This document shows positions 1-8,636 of a stretch of 64,000 nucleotides of DNA, piece after piece. The notes below the pieces were generated by a model that saw only the letters and a program-made list of their open reading frames with translations, was not told the origin of the DNA and ran no database searches. The DNA is from Candidatus Hydrogenedentota bacterium. GTDB lineage: Bacteria > Hydrogenedentota > Hydrogenedentia > Hydrogenedentales > SLHB01. Both the position numbers and the translations under genes were made by a program. The stretch lies in the NCBI GenBank assembly GCA_020849535.1, contig JADLGB010000126.1:1-64000 (forward strand), in the 5' to 3' direction. The stretch's first letter is position 1; each line of letters starts with the position of its first letter.

Positions 1-11
1 CATCCACCCAG

Positions 12-51
12 TTATCCACAGACATGTAAACCGTCCGTCGAGTTATCCACA
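12..51 (+). other. Two perfect DnaA-box-like sites
   Basis: TTATCCACA occurs at 12-20 and again at 43-51, both in the same orientation and 31 bp apart. This matches the bacterial DnaA box consensus TTATNCACA exactly. A degenerate inverted match lies near 93-114. There is no dnaA, dnaN or gyrase gene in view, so this is either the edge of an origin region outside the window, a DnaA-regulated site or chance. The window starts at base 1, so any further boxes to the left are not visible. Confidence 0.4.
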
Positions 52-99
52 GGCAGGCCGGCTAGGAGCCTCCTCGGCGGGCTCCCCGCCCTGCCTGTG

Positions 100-330
100 G
101 AAACTCGGATAACTACCTATAAGGGGCGAAGCAAAGCGAAACCCCTGGACCAGACGCCGCCTCTCATCTACAGAGCCCTGAAAGGGCGGCGCAAGACATT
201 GACATTGTTTGGTTTGCGACGCCCCTACAGGGCTGAATCGAAGGGTCGTCTAGACCAGGGGCGTCACTTCGTTCTGCCCCTGGCTAGAGTTGCGTGGCGC
301 TTTCAGCGCTTGAAGAATCGCGAGCCAAGA
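100..330. repeat. Palindromic intergenic repeat element
   Basis: This non-coding stretch holds several short inverted repeats. An AAGGGGCG ... CCCCTGG arm near 119-150 is answered by CAGGGGCG ... CCCCTGG at about 256-285, and GAGCCCTGAAAGGGC near 172-188 is answered by GCCCCTACAGGGC near 221-235. The layout resembles the multi-hairpin repeats at 13.7 kb and 23.98 kb. I see no plausible protein here. Confidence 0.4.
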
Positions 331-411
331 CCTCCGTGCGAGGTAATCCTGGACGCACCCGTGGAGCGAGACGTATGCCATTGCCACGCACGGCATGGTT
401 GATTCGCGCTC

Positions 412-440
412 TTGTGCAATCTAGGGCGTTACGGTAGTAT
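412..440 (+). promoter_or_regulatory. Predicted sigma70-type promoter of the first prepilin gene
   Basis: TTGTGC (412-417) and TAGTAT (435-440) are separated by exactly 17 bp. The next gene on this strand starts at 641, which implies a leader of roughly 190 nt. Both other prepilin genes in the window also have a TTGT-type -35 with a 17-bp spacer. Confidence 0.45.
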
Positions 441-446
441 CGAAGG

Positions 447-640
447 AGTTTCCTCCGCCCGGAGGTGGTGCAGACCGGGCGGAAGGGCCACGCTCGGGGG
501 GATCGAAATCCGAAAGGATGTGTGATCGACTTCCTACGTTGGTGTCATTTCCAATTCGGTAAGTGTGCGTGTGTGCGACGCACCATTCTGCAAACTACAG
601 ACTGCGGGGGCGAGTCCTATAAGGTTACGGGGAGACGACC
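447..640 (+). promoter_or_regulatory. Long structured 5' leader, possible regulatory RNA
   Basis: Between the predicted promoter and the start codon at 641 the leader can form a 9-bp GC-rich stem (454-462 with 475-483). A second hairpin forms around ATCC-GAAA-GGAT (508-519), enclosed by GATC arms at 501-504 and 524-527. It does not match a riboswitch class that I recognise. A ribosome-binding site GGGGAG sits just before the ATG. Confidence 0.3.
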
Positions 641-1633
641 ATGATGCGAAAGTGCGGCTTTACGCTCATCGAAGTGCTGGTCGTGATTGCGATCATTTCG
701 ATCCTGGGTGCGATGCTGTTGTCGGCGCTGGCGCGGGCGCGCGAGGCGGCCCGCCGCGCGTCCTGCATGAACAACCTGAAGCAGTGGGGCGTGGTCTTCG
801 CGACGTATTCGGGCGAGAACCGGGGGAACTTCCCTCCGCCCGGCGTCAATTGGCAAAGCTGCACCCAATATGCGCCCAAGTATGAGGGCTGCAAAGCCGC
901 GGATATCTGGGCGGTGCCCAGCGGATTCCACGTGTATCCTGAATATGCCAACGACGCCCATCTCTATTTCTGTCCCAGCGCCGGTTCTGAGACCGTCGAC
1001 TACTACCTCGGACCGAGCCGCTACACGTGGCACTATCCGCCTTCCAAGTCCGGGAAACCCGACCCGCACCGGTTTGACGATATGAGCAACTACAACTATT
1101 TCGCGTATCTGATGGAAAATGAGCATACGTTCTGCACGGCGCAAGCCGCCGTCGATTGGGCGACGTACCAGGATTACCCCTCTCCCGACCGTCCCACCGT
1201 AGAACTCGCTTTCGAACGGATGCGGCAGTCAATCGACCTGGACGGGTTGGACGTGAAGGCGTTTCTCCAGCAGCAGATGACGAAGCATCATCTGTACGAG
1301 GAGGTCATCCAGAGGGTGTTGAATGCCGTCGTGCCGCAGGGTAACGGTGGCGGCAACACGATCTTTCCGCTCACAGATGGCATCGAACGCTTCTCCATTA
1401 CCGATATCAACAACCCCGCGGCGGGTGCGGTGTCACAAAGCGCAGTCCCGGTCATGTGGGACCGGTTTACCCCCAGTAACGGGCGCCGCCATGGCGATCG
1501 GATCAACCACACGCCGGCGGGGTCAAATGTGCTATGCATGGATGGGCACGTGGAGTTCAGGAAGTACCCCAGCACGAATCCCCGGGATGTGCCGGTGACG
1601 CGCCTGTGCGCCGACCTGGCGACAATTTGGTGA
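641..1633 (+). CDS. Prepilin-type protein with H-X10-DG signature (DUF1559-like pseudopilin)
   Basis: This 330-residue protein begins with a short basic leader and a class III prepilin signal, [14 protein letters not shown] (cleavage after G6), followed by one hydrophobic N-terminal helix of about 20 residues and the amphipathic [18 protein letters not shown] segment. It would be cleaved by a prepilin peptidase (not in this window) and assembled by a type II secretion or type IV pilus-like machine. Near the C-terminus are the motifs [16 protein letters not shown] and [13 protein letters not shown], the latter part of the H-Xn-DG processing-associated signature. Such proteins are greatly expanded in Planctomycetes, Lentisphaerae and related phyla. 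Two paralogues lie at 24468 and 57763 with the same YPEY..D...CPS segment. It stands alone and faces a gspF/pilC-like gene. The individual substrate or function is unknown. Confidence 0.9.
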   Translation: MMRKCGFTLIEVLVVIAIISILGAMLLSALARAREAARRASCMNNLKQWGVVFATYSGENRGNFPPPGVNWQSCTQYAPKYEGCKAADIWAVPSGFHVYPEYANDAHLYFCPSAGSETVDYYLGPSRYTWHYPPSKSGKPDPHRFDDMSNYNYFAYLMENEHTFCTAQAAVDWATYQDYPSPDRPTVELAFERMRQSIDLDGLDVKAFLQQQMTKHHLYEEVIQRVLNAVVPQGNGGGNTIFPLTDGIERFSITDINNPAAGAVSQSAVPVMWDRFTPSNGRRHGDRINHTPAGSNVLCMDGHVEFRKYPSTNPRDVPVTRLCADLATIW

Positions 1634-1636
1634 AGA

Positions 1637-1662
1637 CACAGCCACGCCGCGGCGTGGCTGTG
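1637..1662. terminator. 26-bp perfect palindrome right after the prepilin stop
   Basis: Starting four bases after the TGA stop, positions 1637-1662 form a perfect self-complementary sequence centred at 1649/1650, made of CACAGCCACGCCG and its complement. It can fold into a strong hairpin without a T-run, so it may be a terminator or a REP-like element. The bases that follow it (TGTGCCACACGC) also flank the 29-bp dispersed repeat at 61553-61581. Confidence 0.5.
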
Positions 1663-1761
1663 CCACACGCTTATCTCCAATCCTTTTTGATCGGAAATCC
1701 TGACTGCTCAGGCAAATCAAGGGTCGTAAGAAATGTAGAACCGCTCAGTGCATGGCAAGCA

Positions 1762-1790
1762 CGTGTGGCACAGGCGCCCTCGCCTGTGTC
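1762..1790. repeat. 29-bp dispersed palindromic repeat, copy 1 (terminator-like)
   Basis: These 29 bases are the exact reverse complement of 61553-61581. The core is an 8-bp stem CACAGGCG/CGCCTGTG with a 4-nt loop. On the + strand it is followed by TCTTTTGTT, so here it could also terminate transcription from the prepilin gene. A separate 12-bp stem with a 10-nt loop (1818-1829 with 1840-1851) follows before the convergent gene. Confidence 0.6.
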
Positions 1791-1817
1791 TTTTGTTGCT
1801 TGGCCGGTCAGGCCTAA

Positions 1818-1851
1818 CGGACGGATCGGACTGCGCGGACCGATCCGTCCG
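1818..1851. terminator. Strong hairpin between convergent genes
   Basis: CGGACGGATCGG (1818-1829) pairs perfectly with CCGATCCGTCCG (1840-1851). It lies 48 bp from the stop of the minus-strand GspF-like gene and on the far side of the plus-strand prepilin gene, as expected for a shared bidirectional terminator. There is no clear U-tract on either side. Confidence 0.4.
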
Positions 1852-1898
1852 ATATGTCCTATCCGTCCGATTCAGCTTCACCCGGCAGTCTGCCGCGT

Positions 1899-3104
1899 TC
1901 AGCCTTGGACGAGGCTGGACAGTTGCAAGATCGGCATGAACAAAGCAATCACGATGCCGCCGACCACGATACCCATCATAAGAATCAGGATGGGCTCGAT
2001 CAGACTGGTCAGGGCGTCCACGGCGGCCTTCACTTCGGAATCGTAGAAGTCGGAAATCTTCCCGAGCATCTGTTCCAAGGCGCCGGTCTTTTCGCCGACG
2101 CCTATCATGCGGGTCACCATGGAGGGGAACTCGCCGCTGCGTGCCAGTGGGTCGGCCAGAGTCTCACCGCCGCGCACCGCGTCGCCGGCTTTTCGAACGA
2201 CCCGCGCGAACACTTCGTTGCCCGCCGTGCGTTCGACGATTTCCAGCGCGCCCAGAATGGGTACGCCGCTGCGCGTGAGCGTGCTCAAGGTGCGGGCGAA
2301 GCGGCTGATGGCGACCTTGCGGAGCATCTTGCCGAAGACCGGCAGCTTGAGCATGTTCTTGTCGATGTTGTAACGCCCCGCCTCAGTCCGCCCATACATG
2401 CGCAGGCCCATCACCGCTGCCACGGCCCCGGCAATGACCAACAGCATCTTCCAACTACGCAGGATATCGCTGATAAAGATCAGCAGCTTCGTGGGCGCGG
2501 GGAGTTCAGCGTCGAAACTCGAGAAGATCTCCGCGAACTGCGGCACGACCCAGATGATCAACCCCGCGGCAATCAACAGAATCATGGCGAACGCGACCAC
2601 GGGATAGGTCATGGCCGCGCGGATGCGCCGCTTCAATTCTTCCATGGATTCCAGGTAGTCGGCGAGCTGCAGCAGCACGTTGTCGAGGTTACCGCTGGCT
2701 TCACCCGCGCGCACCATGCTGACGTACAAGTCGCCAAAAATGCGCGGATGCTTCTTCAACGCATCGGAAAAAGACTCGCCGCCTTCCACGTCCTGACCGA
2801 TTTCGGCCAGCACGCGGGAGAAGCGCGGATCTTCAGTCTGCTCCGCCAGAATGTCGAGACCCTGCAAAAGGGGCAGGCCCGCATTGACGATAGTGGAAAG
2901 CTGGCGAGTGAAGACGAGAATCTCCGCCGCTTTGACTTTCGTCCCGCGCTTGGGTCCCGCGGCCTTGCCTCGTTCTTGGACGTTGTCTGTAATCAGGCCT
3001 TGGCTCTGAAGGCTTCGGACGACTGCCTGACGGTTCTCGGCGGTGAGGGTACCGCTCTTCTTTTGGCCGTCGCGAGTGCGTGCCACGTACGTAAAAGTAG
3101 GCAT
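1899..3104 (-). CDS. Type II secretion / type IV pilus inner-membrane platform protein (GspF/PilC family)
   Basis: The 401-residue protein has the usual family length and two repeated T2SSF domains, roughly residues 65-190 and 270-395. Its opening FTYVARTRDGQKKSGTLTAE is typical, and the family motif GAALEQML..ISDFYD is visible near the C-terminus. Three membrane segments are expected: about 165-190, 215-235 and 370-395. It forms the cytoplasmic-membrane platform that couples the assembly ATPase to prepilins. The start ATG has the strong site AGGAGGAG nine bases upstream, and an extended -10 (TGGTATACT) is seen at 3137-3145 read on the minus strand. It is a single gene, not embedded in a gspC-M operon. 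The matching ATPase may be the PilT/GspE-like protein at 26992. Confidence 0.92.
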   Translation of the reverse strand: MPTFTYVARTRDGQKKSGTLTAENRQAVVRSLQSQGLITDNVQERGKAAGPKRGTKVKAAEILVFTRQLSTIVNAGLPLLQGLDILAEQTEDPRFSRVLAEIGQDVEGGESFSDALKKHPRIFGDLYVSMVRAGEASGNLDNVLLQLADYLESMEELKRRIRAAMTYPVVAFAMILLIAAGLIIWVVPQFAEIFSSFDAELPAPTKLLIFISDILRSWKMLLVIAGAVAAVMGLRMYGRTEAGRYNIDKNMLKLPVFGKMLRKVAISRFARTLSTLTRSGVPILGALEIVERTAGNEVFARVVRKAGDAVRGGETLADPLARSGEFPSMVTRMIGVGEKTGALEQMLGKISDFYDSEVKAAVDALTSLIEPILILMMGIVVGGIVIALFMPILQLSSLVQG

Positions 3105-3217
3105 AGACGCAATCTCCTCCTAGCTTCCCGCCGCACAGTATACCAAATCTAGTGGCGTTTAGGTAGACTCTTGACAAAAAGGCCAAATGTCCCTGGTCGT
3201 CAACGGCCTTACGTGGA

Positions 3218-3254
3218 ACAACAGCCGGGACGGGTGCGTGATCCCGGCTGTTGT
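3218..3254. terminator. 13-bp stem-loop in intergenic region
   Basis: ACAACAGCCGGGA (3218-3230) pairs perfectly with TCCCGGCTGTTGT (3242-3254) around an 11-nt loop. It sits in the 380-bp gap between two minus-strand genes, where it would lie downstream of the gene ending at 3487 and could act as its terminator. I see nothing else in this gap apart from the -10 element of the GspF-like gene. Confidence 0.5.
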
Positions 3255-3486
3255 CCTTGTAGTCTCTCTCCTGGCAAATGGATGCGACTAATCAGAATGC
3301 GTCAAGTGTTAACGCAAGGGCTGTTCCCAAACGTAACGACGCGGGCGGCGAGGGTATAAGCTATTTTGCAGCAGTATTTTATGGATGCTTTGGGCGGAGT
3401 GTGATACGCAGCAGTACAGGAACGGCAACGCTGAATCGTGGGCGTTCCAACCGCTTTTCGTCATAATGACGGACAGAGGGGACCGC

Positions 3487-5487
3487 CTATTCTGCCGGCG
3501 CCAAGTTCAGGACGTCAATCGAATCCAGGGGGAAAGCTGCCCCTTTGGGGAGGATCGCGAGTGCATGGGGCCCCGCCGCGCCGGCGTGAAGCTTCAGCAC
3601 AGGCGACGATGCCAATTGCGTGCTCGCGTGGCAGTCCACGAGTCCCTTGGACACACCATCGAGGAAGACTTCCGCCGCGCCATATTCAGGACCCTTAGGA
3701 CACCAGAGGTGTACATCGGTCCCTTGGAAATTCCATTTGGCGCGAGTCTCCGGGGCGCGGCTAATCACGCCTTCGCCAAAGCGCCAGGTGGTTGACTGCG
3801 AAACTTCCCAATCGTCCATCCGCTGAGCGGCCCCGAGCAAAGCATCGGTGTACAGATACGACAAGGGGCTGCGCTCGGGCTTGCCGGAAACCTCGAATTG
3901 ATGAACGAGCGCATGGCTATGGGCGGCCATCAGCACGCCCATATGGCCAGGGAGCTTGGGCTGGGCGCCGCGCCACACTACGCTGCCATCGATTGTGATG
4001 ACGCATTCGCCTTGCGCACGCTCCACGCGGATCTTGGCGCCGGACGGTGTCGCGTGACCCGAGGCGAGCACCGACTCGACCGCCTTCTCATCCACGGACA
4101 CGAGTGCCCACTCCTCTTCTGTGAGGCGTAGACCGGAATAGCGCGTGAGAGCTTTCGGATGGACGCTGGCGTTGGATCGGGCAGCGTTGGCTCCGAGGGG
4201 GCCGTTGAAATCCCACATGAGGGTCGTGGTCCCGTGCAGATCGAGTTGAGCCTTCAGCGTCTCAACAGTTCCGCCGAAGGGAACTAGAACCAAGCTCGGC
4301 CCTTCGTGGCCGCTCACGACGAAACCTCGCTCGCGATAGGGCTTCTCCCAGGGACGGCTGGCAATGTTGATGGTGCCCATGCCCTGGCTGTCCCGCGAGG
4401 GAAACATCACATGAAAGTCGAAGTTGTCGCCCGCAATCATGCCGGAAAAGGTCTGGCCCCAAATTCCGAAAGCTTCATGCTCCACAGGCTCCGCGTGCCA
4501 AAGTCCGCCCGCCTGGGATAGCTCCCACGCATCCGGGTCCATCGCGCGCTCAACGGGCACGGTGAACATCGCCTGGTAATTGCGGTTCAGTGCGACGGAT
4601 GTGGCGGGGGCATAGATCGTGCCTTCCACCACGAACGCCGGAAAGAACTCAAGCAGCGGTGGATGGTACTTGTCGCACTCGGGATGCAGGAGCAGCTTGG
4701 GCTCAGTGTAAGGCCCTTCGGGGTTCGCCGACGTCATCCCGACCAGGGCCCACCCGAAGTAGGGGCCCGAATCCGTCAGCGTGAGCACGAGCCAATCATC
4801 CGCACGGCGGATCAATGTGGAAGCATACAGGCGTTTGTACTTGCCGAGCAGCGGAACCTGATCGCGCGTGGTTGCAAGGGGCTTGGCCGTGGGATGAAAG
4901 GGGCCTTCGGGCCGGTCCGCCCAAGCGTAGCCCACGCCACTGTTGGATTCGGGTCCGGGATTTGCCGCTTTCTCCCAAGTCGTGTTCTTTGTCGAGAAGT
5001 CAAAACACAAGTGGTACCGGTCATCGGCATAGACAACGGAGACGTCCGGATAATGATCGAGGGCCGCCGTTTCTCCGTCGAAGACGTGGTGGGACGCATC
5101 TGGAAAGATGGGGCCGAGACGCTCCCAGGTCGAGCCCTTGTCGCGCGACCGATAGACGACGCAGCGGCTGGGCGCTTCCGGCACCATCGCATAGCCTTTG
5201 CAGTACTCGCCCACGTATACGAACCAATCGCGGCTCACAGGATCCTCGAAGAGAAAGCCGTTGACCGGCCATTCATAAGGCGCGGCACCGCGGCAGATGG
5301 GATTGCCCGGTGCGTGCACGAAGGAGTCGAAGGAGGCGTCCCCGAGAACGGGATGCCGGAGCCAGGCATCCCTCCAGCGGGCGTCGGCATAATCGATGGC
5401 CGCCTCCTGCGCGGCGCAGAACGGCGACATGGCAAAGCACAGGAGCAGAAACGGGGACGGCATGATGTGTGGTAGGGGATTTCGCAT
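3487..5487 (-). CDS. Secreted glycoside-hydrolase-like beta-propeller protein
   Basis: I place the start at 5487 because GAGGGAGAG lies just upstream. This gives 666 residues with a signal peptide (PSPFLLLCFAMSPFCAAQ). The first ~380 residues read like a five-bladed propeller of the GH43/GH32/GH117 type: repeated motifs such as GFLFEDPVSRDWFVYVGEY, DHYPDVSVVYADDRYHLCFD and SGVGYAWADRPEGPFHPT. An all-beta C-terminal part (about 400-666) follows, probably a carbohydrate-binding or jelly-roll domain. The acidic catalytic residues cannot be assigned without alignment. It lies 68 bp downstream of the RND pump gene and could be read through from it. It probably acts on a polysaccharide outside the cytoplasm; the substrate is unknown. 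Confidence 0.65.
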   Translation of the reverse strand: MRNPLPHIMPSPFLLLCFAMSPFCAAQEAAIDYADARWRDAWLRHPVLGDASFDSFVHAPGNPICRGAAPYEWPVNGFLFEDPVSRDWFVYVGEYCKGYAMVPEAPSRCVVYRSRDKGSTWERLGPIFPDASHHVFDGETAALDHYPDVSVVYADDRYHLCFDFSTKNTTWEKAANPGPESNSGVGYAWADRPEGPFHPTAKPLATTRDQVPLLGKYKRLYASTLIRRADDWLVLTLTDSGPYFGWALVGMTSANPEGPYTEPKLLLHPECDKYHPPLLEFFPAFVVEGTIYAPATSVALNRNYQAMFTVPVERAMDPDAWELSQAGGLWHAEPVEHEAFGIWGQTFSGMIAGDNFDFHVMFPSRDSQGMGTINIASRPWEKPYRERGFVVSGHEGPSLVLVPFGGTVETLKAQLDLHGTTTLMWDFNGPLGANAARSNASVHPKALTRYSGLRLTEEEWALVSVDEKAVESVLASGHATPSGAKIRVERAQGECVITIDGSVVWRGAQPKLPGHMGVLMAAHSHALVHQFEVSGKPERSPLSYLYTDALLGAAQRMDDWEVSQSTTWRFGEGVISRAPETRAKWNFQGTDVHLWCPKGPEYGAAEVFLDGVSKGLVDCHASTQLASSPVLKLHAGAAGPHALAILPKGAAFPLDSIDVLNLAPAE

Positions 5488-5555
5488 CGGGTCTCTCCCT
5501 CTCAGTCTCCGCACATCATGCCGTTTTGGGGTCTGCCGCGGCAAGGGGCTATGGA

Positions 5556-8500
5556 TCAGTGCGCGTCTACACTGCCGCCCCTTTCGCGCCGGGTGAACAG
5601 GTCATAGACAATGGGAATCACTACAAGAGTGAGAACGGCCGAGATCGCAATCCCGCCCACGGACGAGATGCCGATCCCTGTGCGCAACTCGCTGCCGATG
5701 CCGGTGCCAAAGGCCAAGGGCAGCATGCCGAGCATGGCGGCGAGCGTGATCATCACGACGGGACGGAACGCGCCTTGCGACGCGCGGATCATGGCTTGAT
5801 GGCGAGGGATCCCCTGCGCCGTCAGTTGATTGACCTGCTCCATCACGAGGATGGCGTTGTTCACGACGATGCCGACCAGCATCACCGCGCCCAGTAGCAC
5901 GAACATGGAAATGCTCTCGTCCATGGCGTAGAGCGCCCATACCACGCCAATGAGACCTAGCGGCAGGGTGAGCAGGATGATGAATGGTTGCCGGAAGGAC
6001 TCGAGCAGGCCCGCCAAGGTCAAGTACGTGAGCAGTACGGCAATGATACCCGCCTCGACAAAAGCTTCGGTCGCCTCCTCCATGATTTCATACTCGCCGC
6101 GAAACGCGTATGAATATCCCGCGGGTAGTTCGACGTCATTCTCCAGGATCGAGGAGATCTCCATCGCCGCGGTGCCCAGAGGCATTTTGTCGCCGAGGTT
6201 CGCAAACAGCTTGGCGATACGCTGTTTGTCACTGCGCGTGATCTGGACGGGAGCGTAACCTTCTTCGACGCGCGCGAAATTGCCGAGCATAACGGGGTTG
6301 CCCGGCATGGCGGGAAACTGAAACGCCTCGACCTGGTCCTTGCCTTGTTCCTCGGCGAATTTCACGCGGATATCGTAGGAACGCGCGCCCTCCTTGTAGA
6401 TGCCGGCTTTGATCCCTTCGAGATTGCCCCGCAACGCGAGACCCAGACTGGTCGCGGGCACATTGAGTTCGGCGAGGACGGGCCGCAGCGGCAGAATGCG
6501 TAACTCGGGTTTGCCGGCACGCACGGTCGAGTCGGGGTCTTTGATTCCTGGGAGTGTCTGTACTCGGTTGACGGCGCGCTCCGCGATCGTGTCCAACGTG
6601 GCGAGGTCCGGACCCGCGATGACAAGCTCAACCGGCGAGCCTTGACCGCCGATGATGTCGGCCACGTTTACCGTGGCGATACAGCCGGGGACCTGCGTGA
6701 GCATTTCGCGCACTTGGCTCAGGATTTCTGGCATGGATTCCGCGCGTTCGGTCTTCTCCACGAAACGCAGAAGAATTTGTGCAAGGTGCACGCCTTCGGA
6801 AGATTGCCCAACGACACCTTCGACTTTGCCGATGGTGGTGTAGACGTGGGAAAGGCCCGGCACTGTGGACAGCATCTTCTCGACATCGAGAACGCGCTGC
6901 GTGGTCTGCTCGAGATCGTAGCTGGTGGGATACTCCAGCTTGACGAAGACCTGGCCCTGATCGCTGTCCGCCACAAACGTCGAGCCCAGCGTGGAAGCAA
7001 GCCAGAGGGCATGACCGAGGAGCAGAACCACAAACACGAGCATTCCCGCGGCCGCCCAACGCCTTTTCTCGAAGTAGCGCAGCACCGCGGCGTAACGCGC
7101 ACTCACCGCGCCCATGCCGGCATTCCAAACGGTTTCGGCGCGGTGAAGTAGCCCTTTCTTTTCGGACCGCTTGAGCAAGTATGCGCACAAGATCGGTGTC
7201 AAGGTAAAGGATATGAAAAGCGAGACGAACGTCACGACGACCATGGTCACCGCGAAAGGCCGGAAGAAGCGGCCGATGATGCTGCCCATCCCAATGATAG
7301 GGAACAGCACGACGATGTTGGTGCCGGCGCTTGCCAATACGGCCAACCCCACATCACGCGCGCCTTTCTCGGCGGCCTCGCGCGCGCTCATGCCTTCGGA
7401 GAATCGTTTCGTGATGCTCTCCAGCACAACGATCGAGTTGGTGACCAGGATGCCCACGGATAGCCCCAGCGCGAGCAGCGTGGAGGTGTTGAGCGTGTAG
7501 TCCAAGTATTGCAGGAAGAACAGGCTGATGATGATCGTCAGGGGCATCGTAAGCGTCACGATGAGCGTCGTGCGGATGTTGTACAAAAAGAGAAAGAGTA
7601 TCAGTGCGGTAAGTGCCACGCCTTGGAACGTGTTCGATATCGCGCTATCGACGCTCGACTCGATGAACGCGCCATCGTCGCTGACCCAAACCAATTCCAT
7701 TCCGCCCGGCAGACCCGCCATCACGCCGCCCATCTCCTCGCGGACCCGGTTTACCACGCGGACCGCGTTGGCGTCCGCCTTCTTGATCACGCGAATTCCG
7801 ATGCAGGGCGTACCATCGACGAAGGCAGTCTGTCGCAGTTCGGCACTGCCCATCGAGACAGTGGCCACGTCGCCGAGGTAGACGCGGGCTCCATCAAGAT
7901 TCGCGATCTCGAGCGTGGCCAGTTCTTCCACGGTGTCATACTCGGCGTCGAACTTCACATTGAATTCGCGTCCGCTATCCCGGACGCGGCCCGCGGGGAT
8001 GGTCCTCACATTGCCTTGGATTGCTTGAATAACGTTCGTGCTGGCAAGACCGCGTTCGGCCAGCTTGGCGCGATCCAGCAGCACCTGGACCTCCTGCTCC
8101 GAGCCGCCGAGGACCTGCACGTCGGCGACGCCTTGAATGACGGACAGGCGATCCCGGAGCGTGTTGTCGGCGTAGTCGTAGAGTTCACCCGTGGAGAGGC
8201 TGCCTTTCAAGGCCAGCGTTACGATGGGCTTGGCGTTGATGTCGTATTTGAGGACCTTTGGCGTCTCGGCAGTCTCGGGGAGGTCGTTGGCAATGAGATC
8301 GAGCTTGTCCCGGATGTCGTTCGCGGCAACGTCGACATCGATTTCGATCTCGAACTCCAGCAGGGTCTGGCAGACGTTTTCCATGCACGAAGACGAGACA
8401 TGCTTCAGTCCGTCGATGGAAACCACGGCGTCTTCAATGCGCTTCGCGACATCGCTTTCGATCTCGCCTGGGCTCGCTCCGGGATACACGGTGACCACGG

Positions 8501-8636
8501 TGACGTAGGGAACGTCAACCTTGGGCATGAACTCCACACCCATCTTGCGGTATGCGTTCAGACCCAACAGGGTCAGCCCGATGATGAGACAACTCATCGC
8601 GACCGGGCGGCGAATGGAGGCGCCGGACAGGGACAC
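5556..8636 (-). CDS. RND-family efflux permease lacking the canonical proton-relay residues
   Basis: This 1026-residue protein has the length and layout of an AcrB/HAE-type pump: first membrane helix at 12-30, a porter half, six-helix bundles near 335-500 and 855-1015, and a second porter half between them. AcrB carries the aspartate pair D407-D408 in LLVDDAIVVVEN; here the aligned segment is ILVTNSIVVLES, with T399-N400. The lysine of AcrB helix 10 (SAKNAIL) is also replaced, by N926 in VVNNAIL. The start is GTG at 8634-8636 and overlaps the adaptor's TAG by one base, indicating translational coupling. It forms an operon with the adaptor and the TetR gene. No TolC-type outer-membrane gene is adjacent. 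It may move lipophilic compounds or lipids; how it is energised is uncertain. Confidence 0.93.
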   Translation of the reverse strand: MSLSGASIRRPVAMSCLIIGLTLLGLNAYRKMGVEFMPKVDVPYVTVVTVYPGASPGEIESDVAKRIEDAVVSIDGLKHVSSSCMENVCQTLLEFEIEIDVDVAANDIRDKLDLIANDLPETAETPKVLKYDINAKPIVTLALKGSLSTGELYDYADNTLRDRLSVIQGVADVQVLGGSEQEVQVLLDRAKLAERGLASTNVIQAIQGNVRTIPAGRVRDSGREFNVKFDAEYDTVEELATLEIANLDGARVYLGDVATVSMGSAELRQTAFVDGTPCIGIRVIKKADANAVRVVNRVREEMGGVMAGLPGGMELVWVSDDGAFIESSVDSAISNTFQGVALTALILFLFLYNIRTTLIVTLTMPLTIIISLFFLQYLDYTLNTSTLLALGLSVGILVTNSIVVLESITKRFSEGMSAREAAEKGARDVGLAVLASAGTNIVVLFPIIGMGSIIGRFFRPFAVTMVVVTFVSLFISFTLTPILCAYLLKRSEKKGLLHRAETVWNAGMGAVSARYAAVLRYFEKRRWAAAGMLVFVVLLLGHALWLASTLGSTFVADSDQGQVFVKLEYPTSYDLEQTTQRVLDVEKMLSTVPGLSHVYTTIGKVEGVVGQSSEGVHLAQILLRFVEKTERAESMPEILSQVREMLTQVPGCIATVNVADIIGGQGSPVELVIAGPDLATLDTIAERAVNRVQTLPGIKDPDSTVRAGKPELRILPLRPVLAELNVPATSLGLALRGNLEGIKAGIYKEGARSYDIRVKFAEEQGKDQVEAFQFPAMPGNPVMLGNFARVEEGYAPVQITRSDKQRIAKLFANLGDKMPLGTAAMEISSILENDVELPAGYSYAFRGEYEIMEEATEAFVEAGIIAVLLTYLTLAGLLESFRQPFIILLTLPLGLIGVVWALYAMDESISMFVLLGAVMLVGIVVNNAILVMEQVNQLTAQGIPRHQAMIRASQGAFRPVVMITLAAMLGMLPLAFGTGIGSELRTGIGISSVGGIAISAVLTLVVIPIVYDLFTRRERGGSVDAH

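Noticed and set aside
97..402. 101-residue frame near the left end
   Set aside because: It runs through inverted repeats and is Arg-rich without any recognisable motif.
447..640. Known riboswitch (c-di-GMP type)
   Set aside because: The hairpins do not show the conserved core bases of the class.
1854..3152. 432-residue plus-strand frame
   Set aside because: It is antisense to the GspF-like gene, which has clear family motifs and a strong ribosome-binding site. High GC opens long antisense frames.
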